Assembly (NCBI RefSeq): GCF_024362695.1
Contig: NC_065422.1
Span: forward strand, 496,001 to 560,000
Direction: 5' to 3'
Origin: Pectinophora gossypiella
Lineage: Eukaryota > Arthropoda > Insecta > Lepidoptera > Gelechiidae
DNA length: 64,000 nucleotides
Shown piece by piece: positions 9,686-19,560 of this stretch. The notes under the pieces are model-generated. The model searched no databases, had not been told where the DNA came from, and saw only the letters and a program-made list of their open reading frames with translations. How positions within the stretch are numbered: position 1 is the first letter of the stretch; each line of letters starts with the position of its first letter. The position numbers and the translations under genes are program-made.

Positions 9686-9751
9686 TTTTTTTGTACTGAC
9701 GGATTTGTTGATCACAGAAATGGAAATTCTGAAAAACTAGATCTGATTGCA

Positions 9752-10092
9752 AGTATTCATCATCTCCCTAGCTTTATCCCGTTTTTCACAACGTCCGCTT
9801 ACCTAACCTCAAGATTTGACAAGTTCGGTTTTTTACAGCGACTGCCTGTCTGACCTTCCAATCAGCGAAGGGAAAACCAGCCCAATACAGGTTAGGGCAC
9901 ATACTTCCGAAAATGCATTTCTCCTTCCTTCCTTCCTGTTTCCTTCACCGCTGAGCACGTGATAATCATTTATGATCCAAACGTGAATTCGAAAACAAAT
10001 TCGACAATCATTGGTTTAGGCCTGTGCTGGATACGAACCTGCGACCTCAAAGTGAGAGGCAAGCGTTCTACCAACTGGGCTACCACGGCTCA
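9752..10092 (-). mobile_element. SINE-B, full length
   Basis: On the minus strand it starts with a tRNA-like head (A box in TGGTAGCCCAGTTGGTAGAA, B box GGTTCGTATCC), continues with the TCACGTGCTCAGCGGTGAAG body and ends with TTTGACAGG-type, CAGGTTAGG and GATAAAGCTAGGGAGATGAT tail words. Pol III transcription would start at the head (family knowledge). Confidence 0.75.
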
Positions 10093-10095
10093 TCA

Positions 10096-10384
10096 CTTTG
10101 CAAGTATTAAATACGGAAATCTATTAACGTGACTTTGAGTGACGGCTCCCAACCGTTGTGATGTTATGACGTCCTGCGGTCAAACCGCTGTCAGTCTAGG
10201 AGGGATAAATCAGTCTGTGGTCGGTACGCAAACCACCCCTGCTTAAGGGGCCTTTCCTTGAGTTCCAGTAATCACATTACTAACGGAATGTTACATTTAG
10301 TTTGTATGAGAAGTATGTTAAGATTGCGCAGGTTAAGATTCTTGGGTGTCTTTGCTTTGGTAATTAACTAAACTTCCCTTCCAT
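10096..10384. other. No gene seen
   Basis: Unassigned sequence between two SINEs, about 290 bp, without a coding frame. Confidence 0.3.
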
Positions 10385-10385
10385 C

Positions 10386-10600
10386 GTGTGGGTTGATGAG
10401 GTTAGTGGTCCACGTCACAACCCACGCGTTACTGGTAGGGGTTTTATTGAGCCGCCAAAGGCCCCTGACGTACTTACATCAGTAAGTAGTAACCGGGACC
10501 AACGGGTTAACGTGCCTTCCGATGCACGGATCATCTTTTTGGACAATCAGGTGATCAACCTGTTGATAATCTTCTGTACCTTTGCTTTTCGGCGGATAAG
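10386..10600 (-). mobile_element. SINE-A (HaSE2-like), 5'-truncated
   Basis: Minus-strand copy with the SINE-A tail (AACCCACACGAT, then the GAGCCGCCAAAGGCCCCTGA block and ACATCAGTAAGTAGTAACC) and the central domain. The tRNA-like head is gone. Confidence 0.65.
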
Positions 10601-10668
10601 AAAATGACGGGTATAACTTAAAATAAAATTAAGAGGTGTCTGCAGGAATCGGGGCCATTATTTTGTTT
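10601..10668. repeat. Dispersed repeat K, copy 1
   Basis: AGAAAATGACGGGTATAACT, AAAATAAAATTA and GTCTGCAGGAATC recur at 55,448-55,515. Confidence 0.45.
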
Positions 10669-10975
10669 AGATATATTGTTATCTCAGATATATATTATCG
10701 AAAAGTAATCGTTTACTCGTATCACGACACTCAATTCGCCCGCGAATCGATACCCGCTGAGGTCGACCGCTAAATTTCATTTCCAACCCATTCAATGCTG
10801 CGTATTGTTAAACTCTGAGGGACAACTCTCAAATAGGCTATGGAATACATTCAACGTTAGATACATTCGTAAACTCACGTCCTTAATTACTCCTGTGGTT
10901 TCTTTGTTTGTATGCTCTTTATTGGTTTAAAATACAACATACAATTTCAAATAATAGTTATTTATTTGTGGTGTA
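10669..10975. other. No gene seen
   Basis: No recognised feature. Confidence 0.3.
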
Positions 10976-10977
10976 TG

Positions 10978-11040
10978 CATTTTTCGAAGGTATATGTGAC
11001 CTAACCCGTATTGGGCTGGTTTTCCTTTCGCGGGTTGGAA
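10978..11040 (+). mobile_element. SINE-B fragment
   Basis: TTTTCGAAGGTATATGTGAC, CCGTATTGGGCTGG and CTTTCGCGGGTTGGAA are SINE-B body words; it is cut where SINE-D begins. Confidence 0.55.
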
Positions 11041-11325
11041 TAACATAACATAAACTGCCTATATACGTCCCACTGCTGGGCACAGGCCTCCCCTCAATCA
11101 ACCGGAGGGGGTATGGAGCATACTCCACCACGCTGCTCCACTCCGGGTTGGTGGAGGTGTTTTTACGGCTAAAAGCCGGGACCAACGGCTTAACGTGCCC
11201 TCCGAAGCACGGAATCATCTTACTTTTCGGACAATCAGGTGATTCAAGCCTGAAAAGTCCTTACCAAACAAAGGACAGTCTCACAAAGTGATTTGGACAA
11301 TGTCCCCAATGTCGGGTTGGAATAG
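11041..11325 (-). mobile_element. SINE-D (HaSE1-like), head truncated
   Basis: On the minus strand: central domain, CCGGCTTTTAGCCGTAAAAA, the CACCTCCACCAACCC block, CGCTGCTCC/GGAGTATGCTCC, and the RTE-like tail GAGGGGAGGCCTGTGCCCAG with CAGTGGGACGTATATAGGCA. The short frame across it is repeat-derived. Confidence 0.7.
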
Positions 11326-11327
11326 AA

Positions 11328-11400
11328 AAGAGAAAATGTTTTTCGATAATTTTAGATCTGTCTTTATTTAGTAAATCAGAATGTCATATTTTATCTTCAA
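11328..11400. mobile_element. MITE M6 fragment
   Basis: GATCTGTCTTTATTTAGTAA and TCAGAATGTCAT are the inverted version of the M6 left end. Confidence 0.4.
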
Positions 11401-11824
11401 CCTTACACGACCAACCTCAACCAACCAATTAATAACTTGCTGGTCCCCAGTACAGGTTAAGTCTAGTACTGGGGTTTGACCCTACTAAACACTACGCTAC
11501 TTCAACATTTGAAAAAAAAATGCTAAGTAATAGAAGTGTCTAGAAGAAAATTTATAAAAATGGATACGAAACGCCATTCACAAAACCACTTGTAATAAAG
11601 ATAAGAAAATTTGGCGCTGAAATAGTGTTATTACGTATATTGCTGTGGTATTCAGGAGTATTATACCATTTGTTAAATTTAGTCATGAGTTAGTGCTAAT
11701 AACGCACATAAGTTATGTAGCATGTGGAAAATTTTGTTCCACTAAAAAAACAGAGATATGACGATCTTGTTTGTTTTGTTTGTAATACACATATTTTTAC
11801 ATTTATTTATCTAATATTACACAT
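11401..11824. other. No gene seen
   Basis: AT-rich; no domain-bearing frame or known repeat. Confidence 0.3.
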
Positions 11825-11826
11825 AT

Positions 11827-11918
11827 CCAGGGTGGAACCTTAAGCATGCGCTGGATTCGAACCTGCGACCTCAAAGTGAGAGACAAACGTTTTACCAACT
11901 GGCCTACCACGGCTTCCG
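11827..11918 (-). mobile_element. SINE-B head fragment
   Basis: Only the tRNA-like part: B box (GGTTCGAATCC on the minus strand) and TAGGCCAGTTGGTAAAACG. Not a functional tRNA gene, because it is the head of a dispersed SINE. Confidence 0.55.
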
Positions 11919-12262
11919 TAATTTTTAGGTGAATTCAATAATATTAAATTCACGTAAACCTCACAAATACAGTACCTATACAAAACGTACAAACATTTTC
12001 AAAGTGATTTTGTCAAAAAGCCGTCATCGGTTTTAGCAATTGAATTAATCTTGGGGTTTGGGTAAAGGTCGGGACCTCCCAGCGATGTCAATAGGCTATT
12101 ACCCGCATTTTTGAATCGACCTTATACGAGAGTACCCATTAAATAAACATTTTGTGGCATATATCACCCAGGTAAGTGGAAGAGAACCTGGGTTTATGTT
12201 TCCCGGAAGGAATGTTAAAAAAACTTTTATCGAAAGTCTCAGTTACTTGGCTAAGAGGCACA

Positions 12263-12440
12263 TACGGCCACCTCCCTAGCGTTGTCTCGCTTTTTTCACC
12301 AGGTCCGCTTACCTAACCTGAAGATTTGACAGGTCCAGTTTTCTATAGAAGCAACTACCTGTCTGACCTTCTGACCTGCGAAGGGAAAGCCAGCCCAATA
12401 CAGGTGGGTTTCATCACGATGTTTTTCCTCGTCGCTGACC
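12263..12440 (-). mobile_element. SINE-B 3' part
   Basis: Minus-strand 3' half: CAACGCTAGGGAGGTGG, CTTCAGGTTAGGTAAGCGGA and the GCGAAGGGAAAGCCAGCCCA stretch. Confidence 0.6.
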
Positions 12441-12463
12441 ACGAACAAGATATGAGGCACATA

Positions 12464-12606
12464 CAGTCATGAGCAATATAATCTACCCACTTAAGGACTC
12501 TGTCGCACTAACATGTTTGAAATTTAGTGAGACTTACAGTGCAATTTGACAAAAAAACATCATGTGACATGGTACCAAAGTGTATGCATATTGATGCTCG
12601 TGACCG
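12464..12606 (+). mobile_element. MITE MC, copy 2
   Basis: CAGTCATGAGCAATATAAT to TGCTCGTGACCG, flanked by TA on both sides. Confidence 0.7.
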
Positions 12607-12674
12607 TACATAATATAAATGTAATGTAACTAATGTTCTATTGTGTACAAATAAATAAAGAAATTATAAATAAG

Positions 12675-12850
12675 TACCCGGTATACGTCCTACTGCTGGG
12701 CACAGACCTCCCCTCAATCAACCGGAGGGGGTATGGAGAATAGTCCACCACGGTTGTCCACTGTGAGTTGGTGAAAGTGTTTGGGCTCGTAGCCTGGGAC
12801 CAACGGCTTAATGTGCCTTGCGAAGCACGGAATTATCCTACTGTTTCTCG
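12675..12850 (-). mobile_element. SINE-D fragment
   Basis: The RTE-like tail (CCCAGCAGTAGGACGTATAC on the minus strand), the GGAGGGGGTATGGAG block and part of the central domain. Confidence 0.6.
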
Positions 12851-12944
12851 GTTTTACGTTGTTTATATTTTTTGCGCTATGATATAGCTAGCTAAGAGAG
12901 AAAGTACCCTCTGGTCACTGTGTCAATCATCTGTCCCCTTTGCC

Positions 12945-13060
12945 AGAGTATAAAGAATAATACTACATATAGAACGGTAACTCTCCGTCCCCCACTAATT
13001 CGTATCGGGCGCCGACCTCACCCCCTCTGGGTCTTGCTTTAGTCCTAAATGGTCGTAAGA
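12945..13060. mobile_element. Repeat family M9, left part
   Basis: AGAATAATACTACATATAGAA, ACTCTCCGTCCCCCA and TAGTCCTAAATGGTCGTAAG match family M9 at 22,957-23,160. It is split by SINE-H at 13,072-13,376 and resumes after it. Confidence 0.5.
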
Positions 13061-13071
13061 CGTTAAAGAGT

Positions 13072-13376
13072 CATCATCATCAGCCCATTAACGTCCCCAC
13101 TGCTGGGGCACGGGCCTTCCCTATGGATGGATAGGGAGATCGGGCCTTAAACCATCACGCGGGCCCAGTGCGGATTGATGGTTATTAACGACTGCTAATG
13201 CACCCGGGACCAACGGCTTAACGTGCCTTCCGAAGCACAGAGGAGCTCGAGATGAAAACTTTTTTTTGTGGTCACCCATCCTATGACCGGCCTTTGCGAA
13301 AGTTGCTTAACTTCAACAATCGCAGACCGAGCGCGTTTACCGCTGCGCCACCGAGCTCCTCGTTCTCTAAAGAGCT
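13072..13376 (-). mobile_element. SINE-H (HaSE3-like tRNA/5S chimera) with 11 bp TSD
   Basis: Flanked by identical 11-mers CGTTAAAGAGT at 13,061-13,071 and 13,377-13,387. On the minus strand, in order: a tRNA-like stretch GGTGGCGCAGCGGTAAACGC, a 5S rRNA-like stretch with GAAGTTAAGCAAC and GGATGGGTGACC (5S box A and box C wording), the shared central domain (GGAAGGCACGTTAAGCCGTT), a GC-rich body, the RTE-like tail CCCCAGCAGTGGGGACGTT and a TGATGATGATGA end. Matches my memory of H. armigera HaSE3. Confidence 0.75.
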
Positions 13377-13500
13377 CGTTAAAGAGTAAGGGAGAGAAAA
13401 CAGAATCTCTGTCTCGCTCGCACTTACGCGTCAGGCAGCACACTGTAATAATGAGATTTTTGTATGAAGTGTCCGGTGTGTGCCTTTGCGGTAGCCCACA
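13377..13500. mobile_element. Repeat family M9, right part
   Basis: Continues the M9 copy interrupted by SINE-H and ends with TTTTTGTATGAAGTGTCCGG as at 23,130-23,160. Confidence 0.45.
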
Positions 13501-13754
13501 GAATGTTCATCAATTTCAGTTCACTTTAAACTTCGAACCTACCCGCTTTGTGAACAAAAAGGTTATGCTAATTAGTTTCGCTGGTTTTTACAGTCTATTG
13601 TTTTTACACTGAAAGTAATTTATTGTTTTTTCGAAGGCATTATGTAAATACGCGACCAGGATTACATTTACATACACAAACGAGTAGCTCTGGTAATAGT
13701 AGGCTACTCCATTAAACATTGATGATGATTTTAAATATGAATATTTTTATGCAT

Positions 13755-13830
13755 ATAAAAAGTCACTGTGGTCTGTGGTACACCGGCTTGCTTCTCAATC
13801 GGAGAGCGCTGGTTCTACCCCGGTGCAGTT
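13755..13830 (+). repeat. tRNA-like repeat head
   Basis: CACCGGCTTGCTTCTCAATC, GAGCGCTGGTTCTACCCC has a B-box-like core and recurs at 47,443-47,515 with a better B box (GGTTCGAACCCC). The acceptor stem cannot be built, so I read it as a SINE head rather than a tRNA gene. Confidence 0.4.
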
Positions 13831-13844
13831 TTCAATTAGAATAG

Positions 13845-14070
13845 AATAGAAATAGTTTATAATATAAGGGCGCCAAACACAAAAAAAAACAATAACATCA
13901 TATCAAATTTCCACTAAACAATTACAAAAAAAAGCAAGACGGATGTTTGTCGAAATGATCGTAAGGTGGTGGTGGACGTTCTGATATAAAAGGGCCTCAC
14001 TCAGCACAAGTCGCGGCGTGAACCACGACGCTGGTATTATTTGGACCCTGTTGGTTAAGGCACGAACATC
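13845..14070 (-). mobile_element. LINE 3' UTR, CR1-like, TTCTA tail
   Basis: On the minus strand it ends TATTCTATTCTAATT after GTGTTTGGCGCCCTTATATT. The same unit lies at 49,145-49,350, and a relative with a CTTT tail at 63,474-63,768. Non-coding 5'-truncated copy. Confidence 0.5.
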
Positions 14071-14094
14071 GTATTCCATAAATATGTGTTAATG

Positions 14095-14235
14095 GTGTAC
14101 ATAAATTATCTCTCTCTCTTTATTTAAGAGCTGCGATCTTGTCGGTGGAGTAATCGCCATTCCTCTCTTCTTCCCGCCAAAACCTTCAAATCCTGATACG
14201 ACACGACCTGCACCTTCTCTTTTATTTGCTTCATA
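14095..14235 (-). pseudogene. RTE-like LINE 3' end with (GA)n tail
   Basis: Third copy of the family of 47,554-47,935: minus strand CAGGTCGTGTCGTATC, TTTTGGCGGGAAGAAGAGAG, GGCGATTACTCCACCGACAAG, then (GA)n. Confidence 0.6.
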
Positions 14236-14870
14236 AATTATAATATACCAAATTTCTTTAATAGAAAAAGAGTGTACATAAAGAAACACATTTTTTACTA
14301 ACACAGGTGGCGCGTCTTCGTCATGTGATGATACATCATCATTAATTAAAGAGACACGCTCTTTTCGGTGTAGCATTGTCCACTATTGTCTATCGAAGGC
14401 CAATTCTTTGACTTTTTTATAAGTATGGCAACCATCGTAACGAAAAATCAAGAAATTCCTCGTAGACAAAGTAATAAGCATCAGCCATTTTGTAGCTAAC
14501 CGTTGTACTAACTTGCATAAACGTAGTTCCTAAACATACTTCATAGTGAATACCTAGTCGAAACTTTCCACACACGAGCTATAAAACGACATTGTAATAT
14601 TTACTATCTTTATACCTTTAACTACTTAAACTTCGCTCATAATAGCGTACCTATTTTAATTATTTTTTGCCATGAACCCAACTGTCAGGGGGGAAAGTCG
14701 ACATAGTGTCACGCAAACATACACTAGTGCAGAAATTAATGCAAATCTCTCGGGGTTTCTATTAAATGGAGCGAGGTGCGAAATTTAGCGAATGAGTTGA
14801 TGTATTACTACACTCCACATAAAAAAAATCTCATTTTGCATCGATTATACTTGGCAATACAACAAGCCCG
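14236..14870. other. No gene seen
   Basis: AT-rich unassigned sequence; nothing with a domain. Confidence 0.3.
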
Positions 14871-14954
14871 AAGCGTCAAGGTCGTGGCGCACCTCGTACA
14901 CTTCATACAAAACACCACATTTTACACAGACACTCAACATTGACGTTATCGTGT

Positions 14955-15085
14955 GGTCACGAGCATTAATATGTATATACTTTGGTACCATGTCACATTA
15001 ACTGTTTTGACAAATTGAACTGTAAGTCTCACTAAATGTCAAATATGTTAGTGCGACAGAGTCCTAAAGTGGGTACATTATATAT
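14955..15085 (-). mobile_element. MITE MC, copy 3, one end lost
   Basis: Starts GGTCACGAGCATTAATATG and runs to GGACTC/CCTAAAGTGGGTACAT. The CATGACTG end is missing. Confidence 0.65.
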
Positions 15086-15139
15086 TATGTACACGTGTAT
15101 CTCTATGTGTGACGTGTCACGCCATACGATTGAAGACTT

Positions 15140-15245
15140 AAGCATAGAATAAGGAATAATACTATGTATAGAACGGCAACTCTCCGCTCCCCACCAGCGT
15201 CTGAGCTAGGTTTACCTCACCCCCCTCGAACATAGATTAGACTTG
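15140..15245 (+). mobile_element. Repeat family M9 fragment
   Basis: GAATAAGGAATAATACTATG, ACGGCAACTCTCCGCTCCCC and GAGCTAGGTTTACCTCACCC. Confidence 0.5.
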
Positions 15246-15484
15246 AATCGTGAAGGCTGCGCGCGGACCGTTTAAGTTTACATGTTCGAATTTTGAATTT
15301 GGTCGCCTACGTTCTTTCGTCTGATTCGAATATTTGATCCCACAGGGCAATTGCCCGCGCCGGAGCAACCTTTCAACCTCCATTAACTAAATAAATATCA
15401 ACTGATGATTATAAAAGCTTCTTTCGTAAGTAGGTACTACCTATCTTAAGTAATGACAGTTAAATTAGGTATTATTGTAATTGG

Positions 15485-15675
15485 CAGCCCTCAGACGTCA
15501 TACACACAGTTTCGCGTATGGATAATGTCAATGTGTAGTGTCTGTGTAAAACGAGATTATTTTTATGAAGTGTCCGGTGTGTGACAAAAGTAAGACCGAG
15601 GGGGGGGAGGAGGTAAACGTAGCTCAGTTGCTGGCGGGGAGCGGAGAGTTACCGTTCTATGCGTAGTACGCATTG
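15485..15675 (-). mobile_element. Repeat family M9, reversed copy
   Basis: Inverted order of the M9 words: GTGTAGTGTCTGTGTAAAAC, ATGAAGTGTCCGGTGTGTGA, GTAAGACCGAGGGGGG and CGGGGAGCGGAGAGTTACCG. Confidence 0.5.
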
Positions 15676-16070
15676 TTCTTTAGTCGCGGACTCACGCATC
15701 GAGATCGTACAAAACGACGCTATTAGTTTCGCTCGAGATCGTGGTTACCATGGTTACGCCTACCAATTACCATTATATAGATAATACATAATCCCGATCG
15801 CGCAGCCCGTGACCTTGACGCATCTAGCAGGATGGATTGGATAGTACTCACACTAAACGCTGCACCGTGTGTGACACAATCTGCGCGATCGCTCCTTTTA
15901 AAACGGCCGTTTAAAGCTAAAGCAAGATCCAGAGGGCGGAGAGGGGGAATCAAGGTCCACCAATTCATATAATTCACCACCAATAATAATAGCCTTTGGG
16001 TATTAAGCCGCTAAGGAGTAAGGGAGAGAGCGGCCCGTGTCTCTTTGGAAAACAGTATTTTTTTTTTCGC
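15676..16070. other. No gene seen
   Basis: An 86-residue minus-strand frame here shows no domain. The area near 15,890-15,960 is GC-richer but unassigned. Confidence 0.3.
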
Positions 16071-16077
16071 TATTTGG

Positions 16078-16390
16078 CAAAGCTACTCGGTAACCCGGTA
16101 GAATGCTTGCCTCTCACATTGAGGTCGCAGGTTCGAATCCAGCACAGCCCGAAACCACTGATTGTCGAATTTGTTTTCGAAATCATGTTAGGTTCATATA
16201 TGATTATCACGTGCTCAGCGGTGAAGGAAAACATCGTGAGGAAACCCAATGCGAGAAATGCATTTTCGGAGGTATGTGACGTAACCTTTATTGGGCTGGT
16301 ATTCCTTTCGCGGGTTGAAAGATCAGACAGGCAGTTGCTTCTGCAAAAAGCCGAATCTGTCAAATCATCAGGTTAAGTAAGGACCCTGTG
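16078..16390 (+). mobile_element. SINE-B, full length
   Basis: Head with CGGTAACCCGGTAGAATGC (A box) and AGGTTCGAATCCAG (B box), the TTGTCGAATTTGTTTTCGAA linker, ATCACGTGCTCAGCGGTGAA, TTGGGCTGGTATTCC and the TCAGGTTAAGTAAGGACCCT 3' end. Frames on both strands here are repeat artefacts. Confidence 0.75.
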
Positions 16391-16722
16391 AACAACGGGA
16401 TAATGCTAGGATAATGGATGGCAAATGATAATTATTACATTTTTCTATGGAGAGTCCAGGGTCTGCATTCTCTCAACAGGGTCACCATGGTTTTCCAACG
16501 TATATTGCACATGGACGTGAATAAAAAATAAACGTAAAAACGTTTTTCAACGTAACTACGTACCTTTTCACGGTACGAGCAAACCTCCATATTTAATGCA
16601 AGACTGAAAACTTGCAGAAATGTAAAGTAACGTGCAAGAAACCGTGTGCATTTGGCAAATCGTTTTCAGGGTTCCGTATCTCAAAAGGAATACTGGAACC
16701 CTTATGGGATCACTTTGTTGTT

Positions 16723-16864
16723 CAGTCATGAGCAATATAATTTACCCACTTTAGGACTCTGTCGCACTAATATATTTGACATTTAGTGAGACTTACAGTT
16801 AAATTTGTCAAAAAAATTAATGTGACATGGTACCAAAGTGTATACATATTAATGCTCGTGACCG
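16723..16864 (+). mobile_element. MITE MC, copy 4
   Basis: CAGTCATGAGCAATATAATT to AATGCTCGTGACCG. Confidence 0.7.
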
Positions 16865-16924
16865 TTCTTCTGTCCGTTTGTCTATCAGGATCCTCTTTCT
16901 CTAGAACGCATTTAGGTATCAAGT

Positions 16925-17251
16925 CTTCTTCTTTTTATCGTGTGGGTTGAGAGGTGAATACCAGCCTCATCAACCCTGGTATCAGGGTTATGATTGAGGC
17001 GCCAAATGCCCCTGACATGGCTAATGTAACGGTTACTCACTTACATTAGTAAATAGTAACTGGGACCAACGGTTTAACGTGCCTTCCGAAGCACGGATCA
17101 TCTTACTTTCGGACAATCAGGTGATCAGCCTGTAATGTCCTAACCAAATTAGGGATCACAAAGGGATTTTTGTGATATCTTCCCACCGGGATTCGAACCC
17201 GGCGCCTCCGGATCGTGAGTTCAACGCTAAACCATTGGACCACAGAGGCCG
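16925..17251 (-). mobile_element. SINE-A (HaSE2-like), full length, 10 bp TSD
   Basis: Flanked by GGTATCAAGT at 16,915-16,924 and 17,252-17,261. On the minus strand: tRNA-like head GGTCCAATGGTTTAGCGTTG with B box GGGTTCGAATCCCGG, central domain, the TCAGGGGCATTTGGCGCCTC tail block and a short AAG-rich end. A clean TPRT-type insertion. Confidence 0.85.
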
Positions 17252-17261
17252 GTATCAAGTT

Positions 17262-17914
17262 GAAATTTACATCTAATACTTTTGTACACGGTTCCTTAAA
17301 GCTCCAAAATCAACCACCTTAATCCAAGGATACGGTTTTTGCCATTTTTCATACATTTCGTAGGAGATCCGAGTATTTCCCATAGACATGGAACTATGAA
17401 AAGCAAAAATTAAGGAATTACAGCAAAATCACAAATGAAGGATAATAACGTATCATAAAAACATATTTTTGTGATTACATTTGCAGTTGGTAAACTAATC
17501 GCGACCTATGCGATTGTATAGAGACAAAAGGTTTTCAACGGCAAAGAAAAAGGAACCCTTGGTAAATTTAAGGAACTCGTACTTGACTGGATTTTAGTAT
17601 GAAAAGCGCCACCATTTTCCCCAAAATTAATTTAAACTGCTAACTGCATGACGTTTCAGTAGTTTATCAACGCTGAACACACTTCTAAAGCATTACCACA
17701 CCATTTTATATGAAAAAATACACTATAACGAAAAACGAATTAAGCTGGAATATTACGGGTGAAGTGGGCACAAAAGAAATTTTACAGCCATTTTAAAATT
17801 TTCAGGCTCTCTACAATCCATTATGCCAAACAAAAAGTACATTAACATACGTTGGATAGTGATGTGAATGACTTAAATACCGAATCAGTTCAGATAAGAA
17901 TTTGGTAGAATAGA
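17262..17914. other. No gene seen
   Basis: Unassigned AT-rich sequence; no coding frame or familiar repeat, apart from a TAGAATAGAA repeat at its right edge. Confidence 0.3.
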
Positions 17915-17927
17915 ATAGAACGAAACA

Positions 17928-18058
17928 TAATTAAAACACATAATAACGGGTTCTTACCGCGTTTAAATGGGGAGTCTCATATCCCCATTTAAACGCGGTA
18001 AGAACCCGTTATTATGTGTTTTAATTATGATAATAACCGCGTAAACTTAAAACAATGT
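17928..18058 (+). mobile_element. Hairpin element HP, copy 1, 13 bp TSD
   Basis: A perfect inverted repeat of 48 bp arms (17,926-17,973 and 17,982-18,029, including AACGGGTTCTTACCGCG) around the 8-base loop GTCTCATA, followed by TAATAACCGCGTAAACTTAA and AACAATGT. Flanked by the 13-mer ATAGAACGAAACA at 17,915-17,927 and 18,059-18,071. Other copies: 56,999-57,136 and 58,649-58,833. Confidence 0.8.
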
Positions 18059-18117
18059 ATAGAACGAAACAGCCTTTATTTGCCAAACATGATAAATAAA
18101 CTAACAAATTCAGTTAT

Positions 18118-18308
18118 ACAGGGTGTTAGTGACGTAACGAAAACTTTGAGGGATGATTCAGACCATGATTCTGAGTTAATATTAAGTGGATTAAAAAAAA
18201 ATACAAAAAAGACAAATTTTGCGACGGAAAATTCCACTTGATATGAACTCAGAATTATAGTATGAATCATCCCCTTCAGTATTCGTTACGATGTCAGTAA
18301 CACCTGTA
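18118..18308. mobile_element. MITE M3, full copy in TA
   Basis: TATACAGGGTGTTAGTGACG at the left and CAGTAACACCTGTATA at the right, with mirrored GATGATTCAGACCATGATTC blocks. Confidence 0.7.
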
Positions 18309-18469
18309 TATCAGTACAATACATGTTACGCCATATCAATGGCATGTAAATGACGTTATCAATATAAAAAAACTGACATTTGCAAATTAAAAATAAGTAG
18401 TTACTTAATGAATATGACTAAAGGTAATCTTTGATTATTAAAAATACATGTTGAGCTCATTATCCAAAG

Positions 18470-18790
18470 ATCCCGGTTTCGAATCCCGGTTAGGATATAT
18501 CACAAAAAATCATTTCTGATCCCTGTAGGCTCTGCACGGGAATTATATCGAAGCCTTCGACCAATAGCCGTTTGACGTCCATCTACGTAGATAGCATTCG
18601 TATCGTTTATTGGTCGATGCGCTCAATATAATTCGCGCCCCGCGCGGCGCGGTTGTCATGAAGTCCCGGCTGGTTTGGTTAGGTAATTTTAAATTGATGA
18701 CTCGATTGTCCGAAAGTACTTTGAGTGCACGTTAAACAGTCGGTCCCGGCAGTAGCCGGAGTGGACAGTAGTTCACTTAAGTAAGCACGT
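18470..18790 (+). mobile_element. SINE-A/D copy interrupted by MITE-I
   Basis: B box (GGTTTCGAATCCCGG) and the ATATCACAAAAAATCA block, then after a break at about 18,532-18,680 it resumes with TGGTTTGGTTAGG, ATTGTCCGAAAGTA and the central domain (GCACGTTAAACAGTCGGTCC). The tail is degraded. Confidence 0.6.
18532..18680. mobile_element. MITE-I nested in the SINE
   Basis: Starts GTAGGCTCTGCACGG and ends with CGCGGCGCGGTTGTCATG. Inside, CCAATAGCCGTTTGACGTCC and its mirrored counterpart ATTCGTATCG.TTATTGG surround a CTACGTAGATAG centre. The sister copy at 52,478-52,645 is in the opposite orientation. Confidence 0.65.
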
Positions 18791-18791
18791 A

Positions 18792-18934
18792 CAGTTATGA
18801 GCAATATCATGTACCCATTTTAGAATCCTGTCGCACTATTATATTTGACATTTAATGAGACTTACGATTTAATTTGTCAAAAAAGTTAATGTGACATGGT
18901 TTCAAAGTGTATACATATTAGTGCTCGTAGTCCT
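18792..18934 (+). mobile_element. MITE MC, copy 5
   Basis: CAGTTATGAGCAATATCATG to GTGCTCGTAGTCC, with the standard body. Confidence 0.65.
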
Positions 18935-19017
18935 TACATGAGCCAAGGTGCCTATGGTAGCTCGATAAACCAGGGATGATGAGATCGGTCTTTTATCTCT
19001 CAACACACACGAGAGCA

Positions 19018-19300
19018 TAAGAAGATAAGATAATATATTTATTGCATTCCTGATCTTTTAACAGAGGTCTTAAAAGTATAGGAAAGTATAAACAGGAACA
19101 CTGTAAGAGCACTACAACAACAACTTAAAATTATAATATACAATAAAAAACAGAAAACCAAGAATAAAAATAATAAAGATTATGTTAAAAAAAATACGTA
19201 CATTTACAATAAAAACGAAGAACCAACGAACGACGTAGACGAGTGAATAAGTTTGTGTTGCGCTTATTGAGTCATAAAGCTCATCCCTACGAAAGGTATA
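19018..19300 (-). mobile_element. LINE 3' UTR with ATCTT-type tail
   Basis: On the minus strand it ends GCAATAAATATATTATCTTA followed by TCTTCTTA. Upstream is A-poor, T-rich non-coding sequence. Looks like a 5'-truncated LINE 3' end. Confidence 0.4.
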
Positions 19301-19487
19301 CGTTGAATTCAAACATTATTCATAAAAAGTAAGTGTTACAGGCGGTAGTTGGAAATTTACATATACCCACTTTAGGAGCTCAGTATAAAAAGTTAGTCAA
19401 TATGCAGTTTAAAATAATTCCTATCAAGTTCCATATTGTAAAGTTACGGCAACTCGTAAAAATGCATTTGAAGTGAACCGTAACGAC

Positions 19488-19560
19488 CTCCGTGGTCCAG
19501 TGGTTGAGCGTTGGCCTCACGATCCGGAGGCCCTGGGTTCGATTTCCGGTGTAACACTAT
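19488..19560 (+). mobile_element. SINE-A head fragment
   Basis: CGTGGTCCAGTGGTTGAGCG and GGCCCTGGGTTCGATTTCCG are the A-box/B-box head; unrelated sequence follows. Confidence 0.55.

Noticed and set aside
13258..13330. 5S rRNA gene
   Set aside because: Only box A to box C wording inside SINE-H; the rest of 5S is missing.
16078..16150. tRNA gene candidate (A and B boxes)
   Set aside because: It is the head of SINE-B; the same applies to the heads at 9,752-10,092, 46,790, 52,045 and others.
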